DNA of 64,000 nucleotides. Origin: Mycobacterium adipatum. Lineage in GTDB: Bacteria > Actinomycetota > Actinomycetes > Mycobacteriales > Mycobacteriaceae. Under the pieces are notes generated by a model. The model was not told the origin of the DNA and did no database searches. It was given only the letters and a program-made list of their open reading frames with translations. The stretch is from the NCBI RefSeq assembly GCF_001644575.1, contig NZ_CP015596.1, positions 1,054,001 to 1,118,000 on the forward strand. The letters are read 5' to 3'. Shown in pieces: positions 1-10,628 of this stretch; within the stretch, counting starts at the first letter, position 1, and each line of letters opens with the position of its first letter. The position numbers were made by a program, and so were the translations under genes.

Positions 1-1
1 C

Positions 2-691
2 AAGGAAGTCGGCCGTGACGAGATCGGTTGTGAGCAACTCTATCTGGCCGCCGGGGTGTTGGGCACGACACACCTGCTGCTGCGCGCCCGCGAGACCGGG
101 GACTTGGCCAATCTGCACGACGAGATCGGCAACGGGTACGGCAACAACGGCGACATCATGGTCTCGCACAACACCGCCGAGCCGGTGGGCACCCAGCAGT
201 CACTGTTGGGCATGATCAACCTGGACGGCCGCGGCGATCCCGATAATCCGGTGTACGCCAGCATGTTCTCGTTGCCGTTGCCGGTGGAGACGAACGCGTT
301 GGGCTACTACGCGATGGTGCGCACCGGCGATCGGGCGGTGATCAGCTATGACCGCCAGTCGGACACCATCGGTATCGACTGGCCGCAGAGCCACACCGAC
401 CATCTCATCGAGCGTGCGCGGATGGTGTTCGACCGGGTCACCGGCGCCAACGGTGTCGACTACCGGGATGACCTCTTCGAGGGAAAGGTGTTCGCACCCA
501 ACACCGTGCACCCGCTGGGCGGTTGCGTACGGGGTGCGGCGACGGATCTGTTCGGGCGGGTCAACGGTCACGACAAGCTTTACGTCAACGATGCGTCGCT
601 GATCCCCGGCTACATCGGCTGCAACCCGTTCATGTCGATCACCGCGCTGGCGGAGCGCAATATCGAGGCGATCCTGGCCGGGCGCCGCTAG
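2..691 (+). CDS. GMC oxidoreductase, class I cholesterol-oxidase-like (5' truncated)
   Basis: The reading frame is open from the window edge, so the FAD-binding N-terminus lies outside and only about 229 C-terminal residues are visible. The family oxidises alcohols with FAD; the class I cholesterol oxidases convert 3-beta-hydroxysterols to 4-en-3-ones. Near the C-terminus are the catalytic HPLGGC block with its histidine, the LYVNDASLIPG segment, and the GCNPF asparagine followed by ITALAERN, a layout I recall from Streptomyces and Brevibacterium ChoA rather than the mycobacterial ChoD type. Sterol specificity is inferred. The gene converges on embC. Confidence 0.75.
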   Translation, partial: KEVGRDEIGCEQLYLAAGVLGTTHLLLRARETGDLANLHDEIGNGYGNNGDIMVSHNTAEPVGTQQSLLGMINLDGRGDPDNPVYASMFSLPLPVETNALGYYAMVRTGDRAVISYDRQSDTIGIDWPQSHTDHLIERARMVFDRVTGANGVDYRDDLFEGKVFAPNTVHPLGGCVRGAATDLFGRVNGHDKLYVNDASLIPGYIGCNPFMSITALAERNIEAILAGRR

Positions 692-706
692 CCGATTAGG
701 CGGGTC

Positions 707-782
707 TACCTCATTTCAGTCTTCGTCGTTGATCTTCCCGCCCGGCTGACATGAGGTACGTCCGGACGCCCTGATCCGTACC
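707..782. terminator. Inverted repeats between convergent genes
   Basis: Two perfect inverted repeats lie between the oxidoreductase and embC stops. TACCTCAT (707-714) pairs with ATGAGGTA (751-758), and GGTACG (755-760) pairs with CGTACC (777-782). The two share bases 755-758, so they are mutually exclusive folds. Neither has a U-tract; a termination or processing role is inferred from position only. Confidence 0.35.
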
Positions 783-839
783 TGGTGTCAGTCGAGAGGG
801 CCAACGGTGCCACGCGGCTGAAACCTGGTAGCTAAGCCG

Positions 840-3800
840 CTAGCTGGGCCGTAGCGGCGCCGGGCTCCACAGCCCACTGCGGGTCGCGGTGCCGAGTTCC
901 AGTTCGGCGGGTTTGGCGTTCGGATAGAACTGCCGGAGTTGCTGCAGCGAACCCCAGTCGCGGAACCAGTCGCCCTGCAGGTACGTCGGCACCGGGATGG
1001 CGCGCAGCAGCAGCTCGGTGATGCCCAGCGGTCCACCGCCCAGGTAGTCCATCACCGGCGAGTTGGCCTCGGCGCCGAACCGGTCGGGCAGGATGCGCCA
1101 CTTGGGCACCTCGGTCACGCCGTACCGGTGGAAGAACGGCCGCTGGCATGGGAACGCCAGCCCCACAAGCCAATCCAGCATGACCGGATCGGTCGATCCC
1201 ACGACGTCCTGCAGGCTGCGCAGCTGCGGGATGCGGGGCGGGGTGACCGCGATCCAGTGCTGGGGTGCCAGATCGTCATCGGTGGCGACCAGCCGCACCC
1301 GGGTGGCCGCTTCGGGGATCGCGGACATCGGGGCGCGCAGGTTACGCCAGGCGGGCACCGCGCCGACATCGGCGAAACCGATGGTTCCGCCCGGCTTTCC
1401 GTCGGCCGCCTGCTCCTCGGTGGCCCACTGCACCAGCACCTCACCGGCATCGAAACGCCCGGCCGCCGCCACCACCAGCAGCGGACCGCGCTGCCCGCTC
1501 GGCGGCAGCCGATACCAGGCCGAGCGCAGGGTGGCGGGCTGCTGCGCACCGGCACGCCAGCTGCCCAGCACGGGGGTGCGGGCCGGGTCGAGGTTGTAGG
1601 GCAGCCGCGCCTGCGACCCGTTCACGCCGGCCGCCGCGGTCGTGCCGCCCTCGGTCCCGGGTTCGCTGCCGGTCTCGTCGCTGTTCTCGGAATCGGCGAA
1701 GTTACTGGAGCCGGGCTGCTCGGACACCGAGTCCGCCGAGATGTCCGACGGTATCCCGTCCGGACGGAAGTTCTGTGCGGTGCCGGCGCCGAGCGCGGCG
1801 CCGACCGGCACATCGATCGGGGTCAGCATGCCGACGTTGGGATCCTGTTCGACCATCACATCGGTGGCCAGTCCACAGGTCTTGCCGCGCAACGCATCCA
1901 GGTTGGAGCGCCCCACCGACCAGGCCGGGTATTGCGCGGTGACCGCGAGTGTCAGTGAGATCACCTCGAAGAGCACCACCGCCCAGGTCACCACCGCCAG
2001 CGGCGCGCCGGTGAAGCGGCTCCACGGTCGGTCCCCCGAGTCGCGGCCGGCGAAATGTAGCCAGGCCGCCACCAGCAGGGCCAGCACCGAGAGTCCCAGC
2101 AGCATGGTGGTGAAGCCGAAATGCCACTCCGGGAACGCGTTCGACCAGGGCACGCCGAAGTTGGATACGTACCACCACCCGTTGACGGTGGCGAACGACA
2201 GCGCCGTCACGAACAGGATCACCGCGGTCACGATGGTGCGGTTGCGCTTGGACTTCATCGCCGCCGCGGCGATGGCCACCGCGGCCAGCGCGCCGATCGA
2301 GCCCGCCAGGCCGGCGAACACTCCGAAGTGGTGCGTCCACTTGGTCGGGGTGAACATCAGCGACAGGAACGAGATGATGGTGATGCCGATCATCCGCTGG
2401 GCCGGGCCGATCGCGGTCCCCGGGATGCGCCCCTTGCGCAGCGTCACCGCGACCGAGATGGCCACCGCCAGTAGCAGTGTCAGCACCGCGAAACGCCGGG
2501 CCACCGAGCCGTCGGGACTGGTGGTGAACAGGCGCGAGTAGCGGATGTGCTCGTCGAACCAGGCCAGGCTGGGCCCGATGGTCGACTTGAACGAGCTGGC
2601 CTGCAGCTCGCCGACCAACGTCTGGTCCCGGAAGATCAAGAAGATGGTGACGGTGCCCGCGGCGGCGATGGGCGCCAGCAGTGCGGCGTAGCCGAAGCGT
2701 GAAACATGGGCGGCCACAATGGTTCTCAACGGGCCGATGGCGACCAGCAGGGCGCCGATCGCGGCGATGCCGGTGGGCCCGGAGAACAGCGTCAGCGCGC
2801 CGATGATGATGGCCACCGCGACCGGCAGCAGCCGGCTGGTCGCCACCCCGCGCTCCACCGAGCACCAGGTCAGCAGGATGCCGACGGCGATGATCGGCTC
2901 GGGCCGCAGCCCGTTGTTGAGCGGCAGCCAGAACGCCAGGAACATCGCGGCCGCGGTCCACGCGGCGGGGCGGCTGCGCTTGACCGCCGCCCCGAGTCGC
3001 GGGATGACCTCGCGGCTGATGACCCACCAGCACGCCAAACCCATCACCAGGGTCGGCAGCCGCACCCAGATGCTGGCCGTGGAGACCTGGGCCCACAGCG
3101 CGAGCAGGTCGTAATACCAGCCGAACGGCGCTTCCGGGGTGCCGAACCAGCGGTAGTAGTTGGCCATGTAGCCGGCGTGCTCGGAGACCCGAGCCATCGT
3201 CAGGATGTAGCCGTCGTCGGCGGTGTTGGCGCCGACGAAATGCCACCACACCAGCAGCGCGGTCACCAGGGCGTCGAGCTTGGTCATCGACCACCAGCGC
3301 TGCGGCAGGAAACGGCGGTGCCGCATGCCGTCGGCGACGTCGAGTCGGTGCAGGGCGGCCAGCGATGCGATCGTCATCACCACACCGAGCACCATCACCA
3401 GCGTCTTGAGAAGGGTCGGAGAGCTGCTGTACCGGGTGTCGATGGTCGCGGAGAGTTCCAGGCCGGGCGGCGCCGGGCCGGCCAGGTCGGTGTACACGCC
3501 GACGATCTGTGGGCGGAAGTCGTAGCCACCGCGTTCACCGCGCAGCGGTTCGCCGGGATTTTCGTCATCGGGCCCCGCCGTGAGCCCGACGAACTCGCCG
3601 GTCACCTTGTCGGCGTGCGCGGTGAAGGTCAGTTCCCGGCATTCGGGGCTGAGCACTTCACTCAGCGGGGCGCTGACCACCGGGGTGTTGCGGACGATGA
3701 CCAGCAGTTCGTCGTTGACCCGTTCGATGAGCAGTCCGCGGTCGACGGCCTTGGGCGCCTGCTTGGGCACGGTGGACAGCAGCACGTTGCGCGCACCGGT

Positions 3801-4055
3801 GAGTTCCGCGGCCGCGCTGCACGGGATGGTGATGTTCAGGTCGGTGGCCACATAGCCGATCAGCGGTGCGTCGACGCTGTCGAGGCGCCCGTTCTGCGGC
3901 CAGTTCAGGGTCGCGGTGGTCTCGGTGACGGGCAGGAACGGGGTGGCGAGGGCCAGGATGGTGCCCAGCAGACCGGCCACCACAGCGACCAGTCGGGTGG
4001 TGCGGTGATTGGCCGGCGCGTCGTTCACGGAGCTAGATGCTAGTTGTCCGGCCAT
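840..4055 (-). CDS. embC: Arabinosyltransferase EmbC
   Basis: EmbC is a GT-C membrane arabinosyltransferase that extends lipoarabinomannan arabinan using decaprenyl-phosphoryl-arabinose; the Emb family is the ethambutol target. The product is about 1071 residues with a membrane helix near the N-terminus, an external region to about 210, a helix-rich core whose first loop holds the GT-C acidic motif DDG near residue 280, and a C-terminal carbohydrate-binding region from about 730. The C-terminal WSPAPLR ending and segments such as GSEPGTEGGTTAA match my memory of EmbC rather than EmbA or EmbB. The ATG at 4055 shares one base with the aftA stop (TGATG); a TTG lies just before it. No embA or embB follows in the window. 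Confidence 0.93.
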   Translation of the reverse strand: MAGQLASSSVNDAPANHRTTRLVAVVAGLLGTILALATPFLPVTETTATLNWPQNGRLDSVDAPLIGYVATDLNITIPCSAAAELTGARNVLLSTVPKQAPKAVDRGLLIERVNDELLVIVRNTPVVSAPLSEVLSPECRELTFTAHADKVTGEFVGLTAGPDDENPGEPLRGERGGYDFRPQIVGVYTDLAGPAPPGLELSATIDTRYSSSPTLLKTLVMVLGVVMTIASLAALHRLDVADGMRHRRFLPQRWWSMTKLDALVTALLVWWHFVGANTADDGYILTMARVSEHAGYMANYYRWFGTPEAPFGWYYDLLALWAQVSTASIWVRLPTLVMGLACWWVISREVIPRLGAAVKRSRPAAWTAAAMFLAFWLPLNNGLRPEPIIAVGILLTWCSVERGVATSRLLPVAVAIIIGALTLFSGPTGIAAIGALLVAIGPLRTIVAAHVSRFGYAALLAPIAAAGTVTIFLIFRDQTLVGELQASSFKSTIGPSLAWFDEHIRYSRLFTTSPDGSVARRFAVLTLLLAVAISVAVTLRKGRIPGTAIGPAQRMIGITIISFLSLMFTPTKWTHHFGVFAGLAGSIGALAAVAIAAAAMKSKRNRTIVTAVILFVTALSFATVNGWWYVSNFGVPWSNAFPEWHFGFTTMLLGLSVLALLVAAWLHFAGRDSGDRPWSRFTGAPLAVVTWAVVLFEVISLTLAVTAQYPAWSVGRSNLDALRGKTCGLATDVMVEQDPNVGMLTPIDVPVGAALGAGTAQNFRPDGIPSDISADSVSEQPGSSNFADSENSDETGSEPGTEGGTTAAAGVNGSQARLPYNLDPARTPVLGSWRAGAQQPATLRSAWYRLPPSGQRGPLLVVAAAGRFDAGEVLVQWATEEQAADGKPGGTIGFADVGAVPAWRNLRAPMSAIPEAATRVRLVATDDDLAPQHWIAVTPPRIPQLRSLQDVVGSTDPVMLDWLVGLAFPCQRPFFHRYGVTEVPKWRILPDRFGAEANSPVMDYLGGGPLGITELLLRAIPVPTYLQGDWFRDWGSLQQLRQFYPNAKPAELELGTATRSGLWSPAPLRPS

Positions 4056-5908
4056 CAACCACCGGCCTGCGGTTTACGGATGGCCAGCACGAACGGTCCT
4101 TCGGTGGACACATCCCAGCGCGGATCGTCGAACAGCGCGGCATTCAACTCGACCTGATAGCGCTTGACGTTGGGCTGATTCGGGTACACATCGGCGGCCA
4201 GTCGCAGCGTGTAGCTGTCCGGTCCGCCGCGGCGCATCAGGAACACCGTCGGGGCCTGCCAGGGCAGCTGGTCCAGGGCGGTGACGAACTGGTCGGGCGT
4301 GGTCAGCAGCGCCCAGCTCTCGATGGCTGCCGAGCGGGCCTCGAACTGCGCCAACGGGTTTGCGTAGTGCGAGGTGAGGCCCTGGAAGCCGTAGTACGGG
4401 TAGAAGGACAGGAAGCTGTAGTCCGCGGTCAGCACGACCGTCTCGGTGCGCGGCACGCCGGTCACCGCCAGGATGCGCTCGTCGAGTGCCCGGTAGTACT
4501 GCTCGGCGCCGGGTGGACGCCGGTCGGCGCGCTCCCCGTAGCCGTCGGTGTCGGTGTAGGCGACGGTGATATCGGTGTGCAGCACATCGGGGATGTCCTG
4601 GCTGAAGGTGACCGCGCCGACGGCGCCGATGGTCGCGGCGACCGCGAAGATGTGCCGGCCCGGGTGCTGGTAGCGGGCCATCACGGCCTGGACCACCCAG
4701 ATGAACCCGAAAGTGCCCGCGGCGGCCAACAGCACCGACAGGGTGGGCTGCAGGCGGAAGGACAGCAGCGTGGTGCCGACCAGGGTGGTCAGCATGGACA
4801 GCAGCGACCAGGCGTAGACGGCCAGCACCGCGACGGTCAACGCCCCGGCTCTGGTGCCGCTGCGGGCGTGCACCACCAGCCACACGGTGCCCAGCATGCA
4901 CAGCGCGCCGAGCAGGGTGAAGTCCAGCATCGGGAAGGTCAGCTCGGCGCCGTCGATCGGCAGGTAGTGCTGGGCGGTGCCGCTGTCGGCCGGTTCGCCG
5001 CGGGCGGCGGCCAGCAGGTAGGGGCCCCAGGTGAGCAGCGCCAGCGCGCCGGCGATGACGCCCATGACCGCCAGGCGCAGCAGCGGCGCGATGCTGCGCC
5101 GCGAGACGGCCAGCAGCAGCGCCATCAGGGTGACGGTGAACGCGGCATAGCCGAGCAGCAGGGTGTAGAACAGGGCGGCCACGCCGAGGAAGAGCCCCAC
5201 GCCGACGATCGCGCCCCACGCACCGGATCTCTTGAGCCCCGACCACGCCAGCACGAAGATCGGCGGCAGCAGCACCGTGATCACCGCGGCGTACGGCTCG
5301 GCCGACGTGTAGGCCAGCGTCACCGCCGCGGTGGCGGTGGACACCGCGAGCGCGATCTCGAAACGCAGCATCGCCGACCACAGCACCAGTGCGACCGCGA
5401 TCGCGGCGGTGATCGAGATGATGGCCCACGGCTTGAACATCTCCCAGGCCGGCATGCCGGTCAGATCGGCGAGCCGGCCGCCGATCCAGAACCAGCCCGC
5501 GGGGTAGAACGGCGGCAGGCCGATGTAGGTCATATCGTGCAGCGCCGGGCTGTCGGTCAGCCTGGTCAGGTACTCGGTACGGAACTGCTGGTCCACCGAG
5601 ATGCCGAACAGGTAGAGCCGGGTGGCGCCGAGCGGCATCGCCAGGGTGACCACCGAGAACGCCGAAAGGAACACCACCGACGCGATGCGTGCCAACACTC
5701 GCCGTCCGTGCCGCCACAGTGCGCCGGCGGCGAAAATACCTGCCAGACAGGCGAACTGGCCGACGGTGGTGAGCGCATGCAGCTGGTTGGACGAGTTGTA
5801 GGCGGGCCATTCCACGCGGGCGATCGCCAGCAGGGCGACAACGGTCAGCACTGCCGCCGTGGCGACCGCGGCCACCATCTGGCCGGTGACGGCCAGACTC
5901 GTGCGCAT
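4055..5908 (-). CDS. aftA: Arabinofuranosyltransferase AftA
   Basis: AftA adds the first arabinofuranose to the galactan chain of arabinogalactan, using decaprenyl-phosphoryl-arabinose. The 617-residue product is a GT-C polytopic membrane protein with about a dozen hydrophobic segments and a soluble C-terminal domain from about residue 430. The blocks [19 protein letters not shown] and [19 protein letters not shown] are closely AftA-like. An in-frame GTG at 5989 would overlap dprE2 by 82 bases; the ATG at 5908 is preferred because it shares one base with the dprE2 stop and places the first membrane helix at the N-terminus. It sits between dprE2 and embC in a presumably coupled operon. Confidence 0.93.
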   Translation of the reverse strand: MRTSLAVTGQMVAAVATAAVLTVVALLAIARVEWPAYNSSNQLHALTTVGQFACLAGIFAAGALWRHGRRVLARIASVVFLSAFSVVTLAMPLGATRLYLFGISVDQQFRTEYLTRLTDSPALHDMTYIGLPPFYPAGWFWIGGRLADLTGMPAWEMFKPWAIISITAAIAVALVLWSAMLRFEIALAVSTATAAVTLAYTSAEPYAAVITVLLPPIFVLAWSGLKRSGAWGAIVGVGLFLGVAALFYTLLLGYAAFTVTLMALLLAVSRRSIAPLLRLAVMGVIAGALALLTWGPYLLAAARGEPADSGTAQHYLPIDGAELTFPMLDFTLLGALCMLGTVWLVVHARSGTRAGALTVAVLAVYAWSLLSMLTTLVGTTLLSFRLQPTLSVLLAAAGTFGFIWVVQAVMARYQHPGRHIFAVAATIGAVGAVTFSQDIPDVLHTDITVAYTDTDGYGERADRRPPGAEQYYRALDERILAVTGVPRTETVVLTADYSFLSFYPYYGFQGLTSHYANPLAQFEARSAAIESWALLTTPDQFVTALDQLPWQAPTVFLMRRGGPDSYTLRLAADVYPNQPNVKRYQVELNAALFDDPRWDVSTEGPFVLAIRKPQAGG

Positions 5909-6687
5909 CAGAAGGGCAGCTTGCGGAAGATCGGCCGCGGGATGTGCCGCAGCACCGACATCAGCACCCGCACCTGCCCCGGCGCCCACACCAGGTCCTT
6001 GCCCTTGGCCGCCGAGGTGACCGCCAGTTCGGCGACGTCCTCCTTGTCGACGGTGAAGGGCGCCTCCTTGGCGCCGGTGGCCTTCCAGTGCTCCAGCGTG
6101 GTGGTGGTGCGCACCTGCCCAGGGCGGATCACCAGCACATTGACCCCGAACTCCCGCAACGCCTCCCCGAGACCGAGGTAGAAGCCGTCGAGGCCGGCCT
6201 TGGTCGAGCCGTACACAAAGTTCGAGCGGCGCACCCGCTCCCCGGCCACCGAGGACATCGCGATGATCTGCCCGAAGCCCTGGGCGCGCAGCTTCTCACC
6301 GATCAGCACGCCGACCGAGACCGCCGCGACGTAGTTGATCTGCGCGGTCAGCACGGCCTTGGCCTGGTTCTGCCACAGCTCCTCGGCGTCACCGAGCACT
6401 CCGAAGGCCACCACTGCCACGTCGACATCGCCATCGGCCCAGGCGGATTCGATGACGGCGGGATGCGATGCCGGGTCGAGCGCGTCAAAATCGAGGTACT
6501 GGACCTCCTTGGCGCCGGCGGCCTGCAGCTGCGCGATGGCGGCGTCCTTCTTGGGCGCACCGGGCAGGTCGGCCAGGATGATCCGGGCCTTTGCGTTGCG
6601 CAGGTACCGCTCGGCGATGGCCAGGGCGATCTCGGACGTTCCGCCCAGCAGCAGGATGGTCTGCGGGTTACCGGTGGCGTCGATCAT
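5908..6687 (-). CDS. dprE2: Decaprenylphosphoryl-2-keto-ribose reductase DprE2
   Basis: DprE2 is a short-chain dehydrogenase that reduces decaprenyl-phosphoryl-2-keto-ribose to decaprenyl-phosphoryl-arabinose with NADH, completing the epimerisation begun by DprE1. The 259-residue protein has the Rossmann glycine motif [17 protein letters not shown] at residues 13-29, an active-site serine in [10 protein letters not shown], and the YGSTK tyrosine-lysine pair. Length and the C-terminal [10 protein letters not shown] segment match the mycobacterial enzyme. The gene follows dprE1 after 34 bases and overlaps aftA by one base. Confidence 0.95.
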   Translation of the reverse strand: MIDATGNPQTILLLGGTSEIALAIAERYLRNAKARIILADLPGAPKKDAAIAQLQAAGAKEVQYLDFDALDPASHPAVIESAWADGDVDVAVVAFGVLGDAEELWQNQAKAVLTAQINYVAAVSVGVLIGEKLRAQGFGQIIAMSSVAGERVRRSNFVYGSTKAGLDGFYLGLGEALREFGVNVLVIRPGQVRTTTTLEHWKATGAKEAPFTVDKEDVAELAVTSAAKGKDLVWAPGQVRVLMSVLRHIPRPIFRKLPF

Positions 6688-6721
6688 GTTCGCGGGGTTG
6701 CCTTTCTACAGCAATTCGAGG

Positions 6722-8122
6722 CTAGAGCAGTTCAAGACGACGGGCCATATCGGAGGCGAACACGCCGTCCGGGTCGGCCTTGCGGCGGGTGGCGATCCAT
6801 TCGTCGATGCGCGGATACATCCGGTGGAACTTTTCCGCGCTGACCCGGGAGTCCTTGGCGGTGTACACCCGGCCACCGAATTCCATTGCGCGATCATCGA
6901 GCTCGTTGAGGAACTCGTTGACACCGGCCTTGATGGGGAAGTCCATCGCGACGTTCCAGCCGGCCATCGGGAAGCTCAGCGGGGCCTTGTTGCCGGGGCC
7001 GAAAAGCTTGAACACGTTCAGCGCCGAGTACTGGCCACTGGTCTGGATCCAGCGGATGATGGCCTTGAACTCGTCGAGAGCATCCGGCGGAACCAGGAAC
7101 TGGTGCTGAGCAAAACCCTTTGGGCCGTAGGCATTGTTCCAGCCGCTGACCAGGTCGAGCATGTGGTAGAACTGCGACAGGTTCATGATCTTGCCGCTGT
7201 AGGTGCCGCCGAGGCGGTAGTAGACCTCGCCGATGGCGGTGAAGGACAACTTGTTCATCGCGCTGACCGGAAAGATGTCTGGGACCTTCAACAGTTGCGG
7301 CGCATCGAATTTCAGCGGGTTCTTGGCAAGCTTGGCGGGCAGTTGATCCAGCTTGGCCAGGCTACCCCGGCTGACGGCGGCGCGGCCCAGCTTCGGCGGC
7401 GGGCTGATGAGGTCGAACCACGCGCTGGAGTAGGTGAAGTTGTCCTCGCTGCCGTCGGTGTGCACGGCAATGGTCTCGTCGAGGTCGGCCGTGGCGATAC
7501 CGTCGGCGATGAAATACGCCGTCTCGGTGCGGGTCATGGCGATCCGGGCGCGGATCACGATGCCGGTCAGGCCGTTTCCGCCGATCGTGGCCCAGTACAA
7601 CTCGCTGTCCGCGCCGTCAGGCGTGAGGGTGCGCACCTGCCCGTCGGCCATCAGCAGGTCCAGTGACAGCACGTGATTGCCGAAGCTTCCGGCGCTGTGG
7701 TGATTCTTGCCGTGGATGTCCGAGCCGATGGCGCCACCGACGGTCACCTGCCGGGTGCCCGGCAGTACCGGCACCCAGAGCCCGAATGGCAGCGCCGTCT
7801 TCATCAACTGGTCCAGGCTGACCCCGGCGTCCACATCGGCGATCGCGGTCTCCGAGGACAGCGAATGGATGCGGTTGAGTCGGGTCATGTCGACGACGAT
7901 GCCGCCGCCGTTGCAGGCATGGTCCCCGTAGGACCGGCCCAGGCCGCGGGCCACGATGCCGCGGCGCAGGTAGGACGGACTGGCCGCCGAGGCGTCGGCC
8001 ACCTGCCGGACTGCGGCAGCGATCACCTCGACATCGGGGGTGGACAGCACCTGCGCCACGCTGGGCGCAGTCTGGCCGAACCCGGTGAGGGATCGGGGCG
8101 TGAGGGGGAGGTCGGTAGGCAT
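6722..8122 (-). CDS. dprE1: Decaprenylphosphoryl-beta-D-ribose 2-epimerase oxidase DprE1, Ala at the Cys387 position
   Basis: DprE1 is the FAD-dependent oxidase that turns decaprenyl-phosphoryl-ribose into its 2-keto form in the periplasm. The 466 residues comprise an N-terminal FAD domain ([11 protein letters not shown] near residue 58, [10 protein letters not shown] near 133) and a substrate domain with the catalytic lysine in YTAKDS (K423, equivalent to K418 of M. tuberculosis). The segment [11 protein letters not shown] has alanine 392 exactly 74 residues from the C-terminus, where M. tuberculosis has Cys387 also 74 from its end. The codon is GCG at 6949-6947. Cys387 is the covalent benzothiazinone target, so intrinsic resistance to that class is predicted. 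Confidence 0.96.
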   Translation of the reverse strand: MPTDLPLTPRSLTGFGQTAPSVAQVLSTPDVEVIAAAVRQVADASAASPSYLRRGIVARGLGRSYGDHACNGGGIVVDMTRLNRIHSLSSETAIADVDAGVSLDQLMKTALPFGLWVPVLPGTRQVTVGGAIGSDIHGKNHHSAGSFGNHVLSLDLLMADGQVRTLTPDGADSELYWATIGGNGLTGIVIRARIAMTRTETAYFIADGIATADLDETIAVHTDGSEDNFTYSSAWFDLISPPPKLGRAAVSRGSLAKLDQLPAKLAKNPLKFDAPQLLKVPDIFPVSAMNKLSFTAIGEVYYRLGGTYSGKIMNLSQFYHMLDLVSGWNNAYGPKGFAQHQFLVPPDALDEFKAIIRWIQTSGQYSALNVFKLFGPGNKAPLSFPMAGWNVAMDFPIKAGVNEFLNELDDRAMEFGGRVYTAKDSRVSAEKFHRMYPRIDEWIATRRKADPDGVFASDMARRLELL

Positions 8123-8149
8123 ATCAGTGCCAAAGGTTACCGCCCATGG

Positions 8150-8560
8150 TCAGCGCAACCGGAATATCACGGCCCGCTGCACCACGAAGTTGATCACCGT
8201 CGCGGTGCCCTGTGCGATGACGAACGCCACCGGGACCTGCCACGACTTGCCGGCGAACTGCAGGTAGAACAGGTAATTGATACCCACCTGCACGGCATAG
8301 GTGAGCGCATAGAGCGCCATCACCGCGATGAACCGGGCCCTGCTGGGCGCGGCCTGGAAGGTCCACCGCCGGTTGATCAGGTACGCGGTGGTGGTACCGG
8401 CGACGAAGCTGAGGGTCTTGGCCACGTTGACGTGCAGCCCGAGGGTGAGCAACAGCACGTACAGCCCGAAGTCCACAATCGCCGACAGACCGCCGGTGAT
8501 GATGAAACGTGTCGCCTGGGTCTTGAGGCTCAGGGGCACGTAATCCGGGGTGTCGGTCAC
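8150..8560 (-). CDS. GtrA-family membrane protein (Rv3789-like)
   Basis: This 136-residue protein has four hydrophobic segments and the GtrA-family blocks [11 protein letters not shown] and [17 protein letters not shown]. The M. tuberculosis counterpart upstream of dprE1 was proposed to flip decaprenyl-phosphoryl-arabinose or to recruit AftA; neither role can be decided from sequence. The GTG start at 8560 lies six bases after a TATGCT hexamer, which suggests a leaderless message. It is the first gene of the gtrA-dprE1-dprE2-aftA-embC block and is followed 27 bases later by dprE1. Confidence 0.88.
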   Translation of the reverse strand: MTDTPDYVPLSLKTQATRFIITGGLSAIVDFGLYVLLLTLGLHVNVAKTLSFVAGTTTAYLINRRWTFQAAPSRARFIAVMALYALTYAVQVGINYLFYLQFAGKSWQVPVAFVIAQGTATVINFVVQRAVIFRLR

Positions 8561-8566
8561 GCGGGC

Positions 8567-8572
8567 AGCATA
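8567..8572 (-). promoter_or_regulatory. Putative -10 element (TATGCT) of the gtrA-dprE1 operon
   Basis: On the minus strand TATGCT ends 6 nt before the GTG of the GtrA gene. This fits the mycobacterial TANNNT consensus and would place the transcription start at the start codon. Only 30 bases separate this start from the divergent HD-domain gene. Confidence 0.45.
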
Positions 8573-8590
8573 CGGGGCGAGAATGGGCGC

Positions 8591-9214
8591 GTGACCGATC
8601 TGCTCCACGAGTGGCGTGCACTGCTTACGCGCCACAGCGTGTCGCCGGATATCGCCGCCGTCGGTGCGGCGCTGCTGGCCCGTTGGTCCGAACCGCACCG
8701 CCACTACCACGATGTGGCTCATCTGCTGGGCGTCCTGGACGCCGTCGACGACCTGGCCGGATTCGCCGACGATCCCGATGCGGTGCGGCTGGCCGCCTGG
8801 TATCACGACGCGGTCTACGCGGGCGCCCCCGATGACGAGGAGAACAGCGCGGTGCTGGCCGAGGCCGATCTGAGTGCCCTCGGGCTGCCTGCCGAGCTGG
8901 TGGATGAGGTGGCGCGGCTGGTCCGATTGACCGTCGAGCATGATCCGGGGCCCTCCGACCGCAACGGACAGGTGCTCTCCGATGCGGATCTGGCGGTGCT
9001 GGCGCTGGAGCCCGCGGAGTACCGGCGCAACTCGGCGCGGGTGCGCGCCGAGTACGGGCACGTCCCGGATGCGGACTTCCGGGCCGGCCGGGCCCGTGTC
9101 ATCGCCGCCCTGCTGGCCGCGCCGTCGCTGTACCGCACTCCGGACGCACGCCGGCTGTGGGAGGACGCGGCGCGGCGCAATCTGACCGCGGAGTTGCGGA
9201 CCCTCAGCGAGTGA
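8591..9214 (+). CDS. HD-domain phosphohydrolase-like protein
   Basis: The 207-residue product belongs to the predicted metal-dependent HD phosphohydrolases. Visible metal-binding motifs are HYHDVAHL at residues 38-45 and WYHDAVY at 70-76, with further acidic residues in the SDADLAVL segment. The substrate is unknown. The GTG at 8591 is chosen because it sits 30 bases from the divergent GtrA start and gives the usual family length; the same frame runs open far upstream, antisense to dprE1, and that part is a shadow. The 3' end overlaps the convergent MocR gene by 11 bases. Confidence 0.75.
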   Translation: MTDLLHEWRALLTRHSVSPDIAAVGAALLARWSEPHRHYHDVAHLLGVLDAVDDLAGFADDPDAVRLAAWYHDAVYAGAPDDEENSAVLAEADLSALGLPAELVDEVARLVRLTVEHDPGPSDRNGQVLSDADLAVLALEPAEYRRNSARVRAEYGHVPDADFRAGRARVIAALLAAPSLYRTPDARRLWEDAARRNLTAELRTLSE

Positions 9215-10619
9215 GGCCGCCGAGCACCCGGCACAGCGCGTCGACCGCCGGACCGAACGCGTGATCGGCAGGGGTGCCGAAGCTGACCACCACACCGTCG
9301 GCGCCGGGTGTCTGCGGGCCCGCATCGGGGTGGCGCAGCAGCCGTAACCCGGACAGGGCGATACCCGCCTCGCCGGCGCGCCGCATCACCTCGGCTTCGG
9401 TGCCCTCGGGCAGGGTGAGTTGCAGATGCAGACCGGCCGACAGTCCGCGCAGGCCGACATCGAAGGGTTCCAGCGCCTGGACCAGAAGATCGCGGCGGCG
9501 TCGATAGCTGATGCGCATGCGGCGGATGTGCTTGTCGTAGCTGCCTTTTGCGATGAAGTCGGCCATGGTCAGCTGTGCCACGGCATTCACATAGAACTGC
9601 TGGCCGCCCAGTGCCGTGACCACCCGGTCGACCAGGGCGGCCGGGAGCACCATCCAGCCCAGCCGCAGCACCGGGGACAGGCTCTTGCTGGCCGAACCGA
9701 GGTAGACCACCCGGTCGGGGTCGAGCCCCTGCACCGATCCGATCGGTTGGCGGTCATAGCGGAATTCGCCGTCGTAGTCGTCTTCCAGCAGGTAGCCGTC
9801 GGTGCGATGGGCCCAGTCCAGCACCGCCTTGCGGCGGGCCGGGTGCAGCGGCACGCCGTGCGGGAAGTGGTGGGCGGGGGTCAACAGCGCCGCGCCGGCG
9901 GCGGTGCGGTCCAGGTCGGCGATCACCGCCCCGTCGTCGTCGACGTCGATCGGGACGCTGCGCACGCCCATCGCGGCCAGCGCCTCGCGGAACAGGAACA
10001 GTCCGTAGGCCTCGACAGCGACGGGTTTGTCGGGTCCGCCCAGCACACGCGCCAGGATCTCGACGGCGTGTCGGGTGCCCGCGCAGATCACGATCTCGTC
10101 CGGGGTGGTGCGGACGCCACGGGCCCGTCCCAGGTACTCGGCGAGGGCAAGGCGTAATTCGATGCGTCCCATCGGATCGCCCATCCGCAGTGCTTCGTTG
10201 GGCGCGGCGGTCAGCGCTCGCTTGGTCGACGCCAGCCATGCGCTGCGGGGAAACTGGGAGACGTCGGGGGAGCCCGGCATCAGGTTGTGGGTCGGGGTGG
10301 TGGTGACACCGCGCGGGCGGGGCGGCGGTGGCCCGGTCCGGGAGTTGATCACCCAGGTGCCCGCACCCTGCCGGGAACACAGCCACCCCTCGGCGACGAG
10401 ATCGGCATAGGCGTCGGCGACGGTGTTGCGGGACAGCCCGAGGTCGGCGGCCAGGGTGCGCGAGGGTGGCAGCATGGTCTCGGGGGTGAGGCGACCGGAG
10501 CGGATGGCGGCACGCAGCGCTTCGACCAGCGCATCCCGGGCGCCCCGCGAGCCCGGTCGGATGGCGTGCCGCAGGTCCAGATGCAGATCCCGCGAGCCAG
10601 AATTGGCCCATGAACTCAC
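9204..10619 (-). CDS. MocR/PdxR-type transcriptional regulator (GntR HTH plus aminotransferase fold)
   Basis: The 471-residue protein has an N-terminal GntR winged helix ([21 protein letters not shown], residues 51-71) and a type I aminotransferase-like domain. DDYDGEFRY at 280-288 and the PLP lysine K312 in SASKSLSP are intact, so it should bind PLP. PdxR members control vitamin B6 genes, but other MocR proteins control unrelated neighbours. Here it is divergent from an AhpD-like gene, its likeliest target. The start is GTG at 10619, because the nearby ATG is out of frame. A perfect inverted repeat lies 10 bases upstream. Confidence 0.88.
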   Translation of the reverse strand: MSSWANSGSRDLHLDLRHAIRPGSRGARDALVEALRAAIRSGRLTPETMLPPSRTLAADLGLSRNTVADAYADLVAEGWLCSRQGAGTWVINSRTGPPPPRPRGVTTTPTHNLMPGSPDVSQFPRSAWLASTKRALTAAPNEALRMGDPMGRIELRLALAEYLGRARGVRTTPDEIVICAGTRHAVEILARVLGGPDKPVAVEAYGLFLFREALAAMGVRSVPIDVDDDGAVIADLDRTAAGAALLTPAHHFPHGVPLHPARRKAVLDWAHRTDGYLLEDDYDGEFRYDRQPIGSVQGLDPDRVVYLGSASKSLSPVLRLGWMVLPAALVDRVVTALGGQQFYVNAVAQLTMADFIAKGSYDKHIRRMRISYRRRRDLLVQALEPFDVGLRGLSAGLHLQLTLPEGTEAEVMRRAGEAGIALSGLRLLRHPDAGPQTPGADGVVVSFGTPADHAFGPAVDALCRVLGGLTR

Positions 10620-10628
10620 ATAGGAATT

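Noticed and set aside
7673..8590. Long open frame on the + strand ahead of the HD-domain gene
   Set aside because: It is antisense to dprE1 and the GtrA gene, both clear family members, and the HD family length fits a start at 8591. It is a high-GC shadow.
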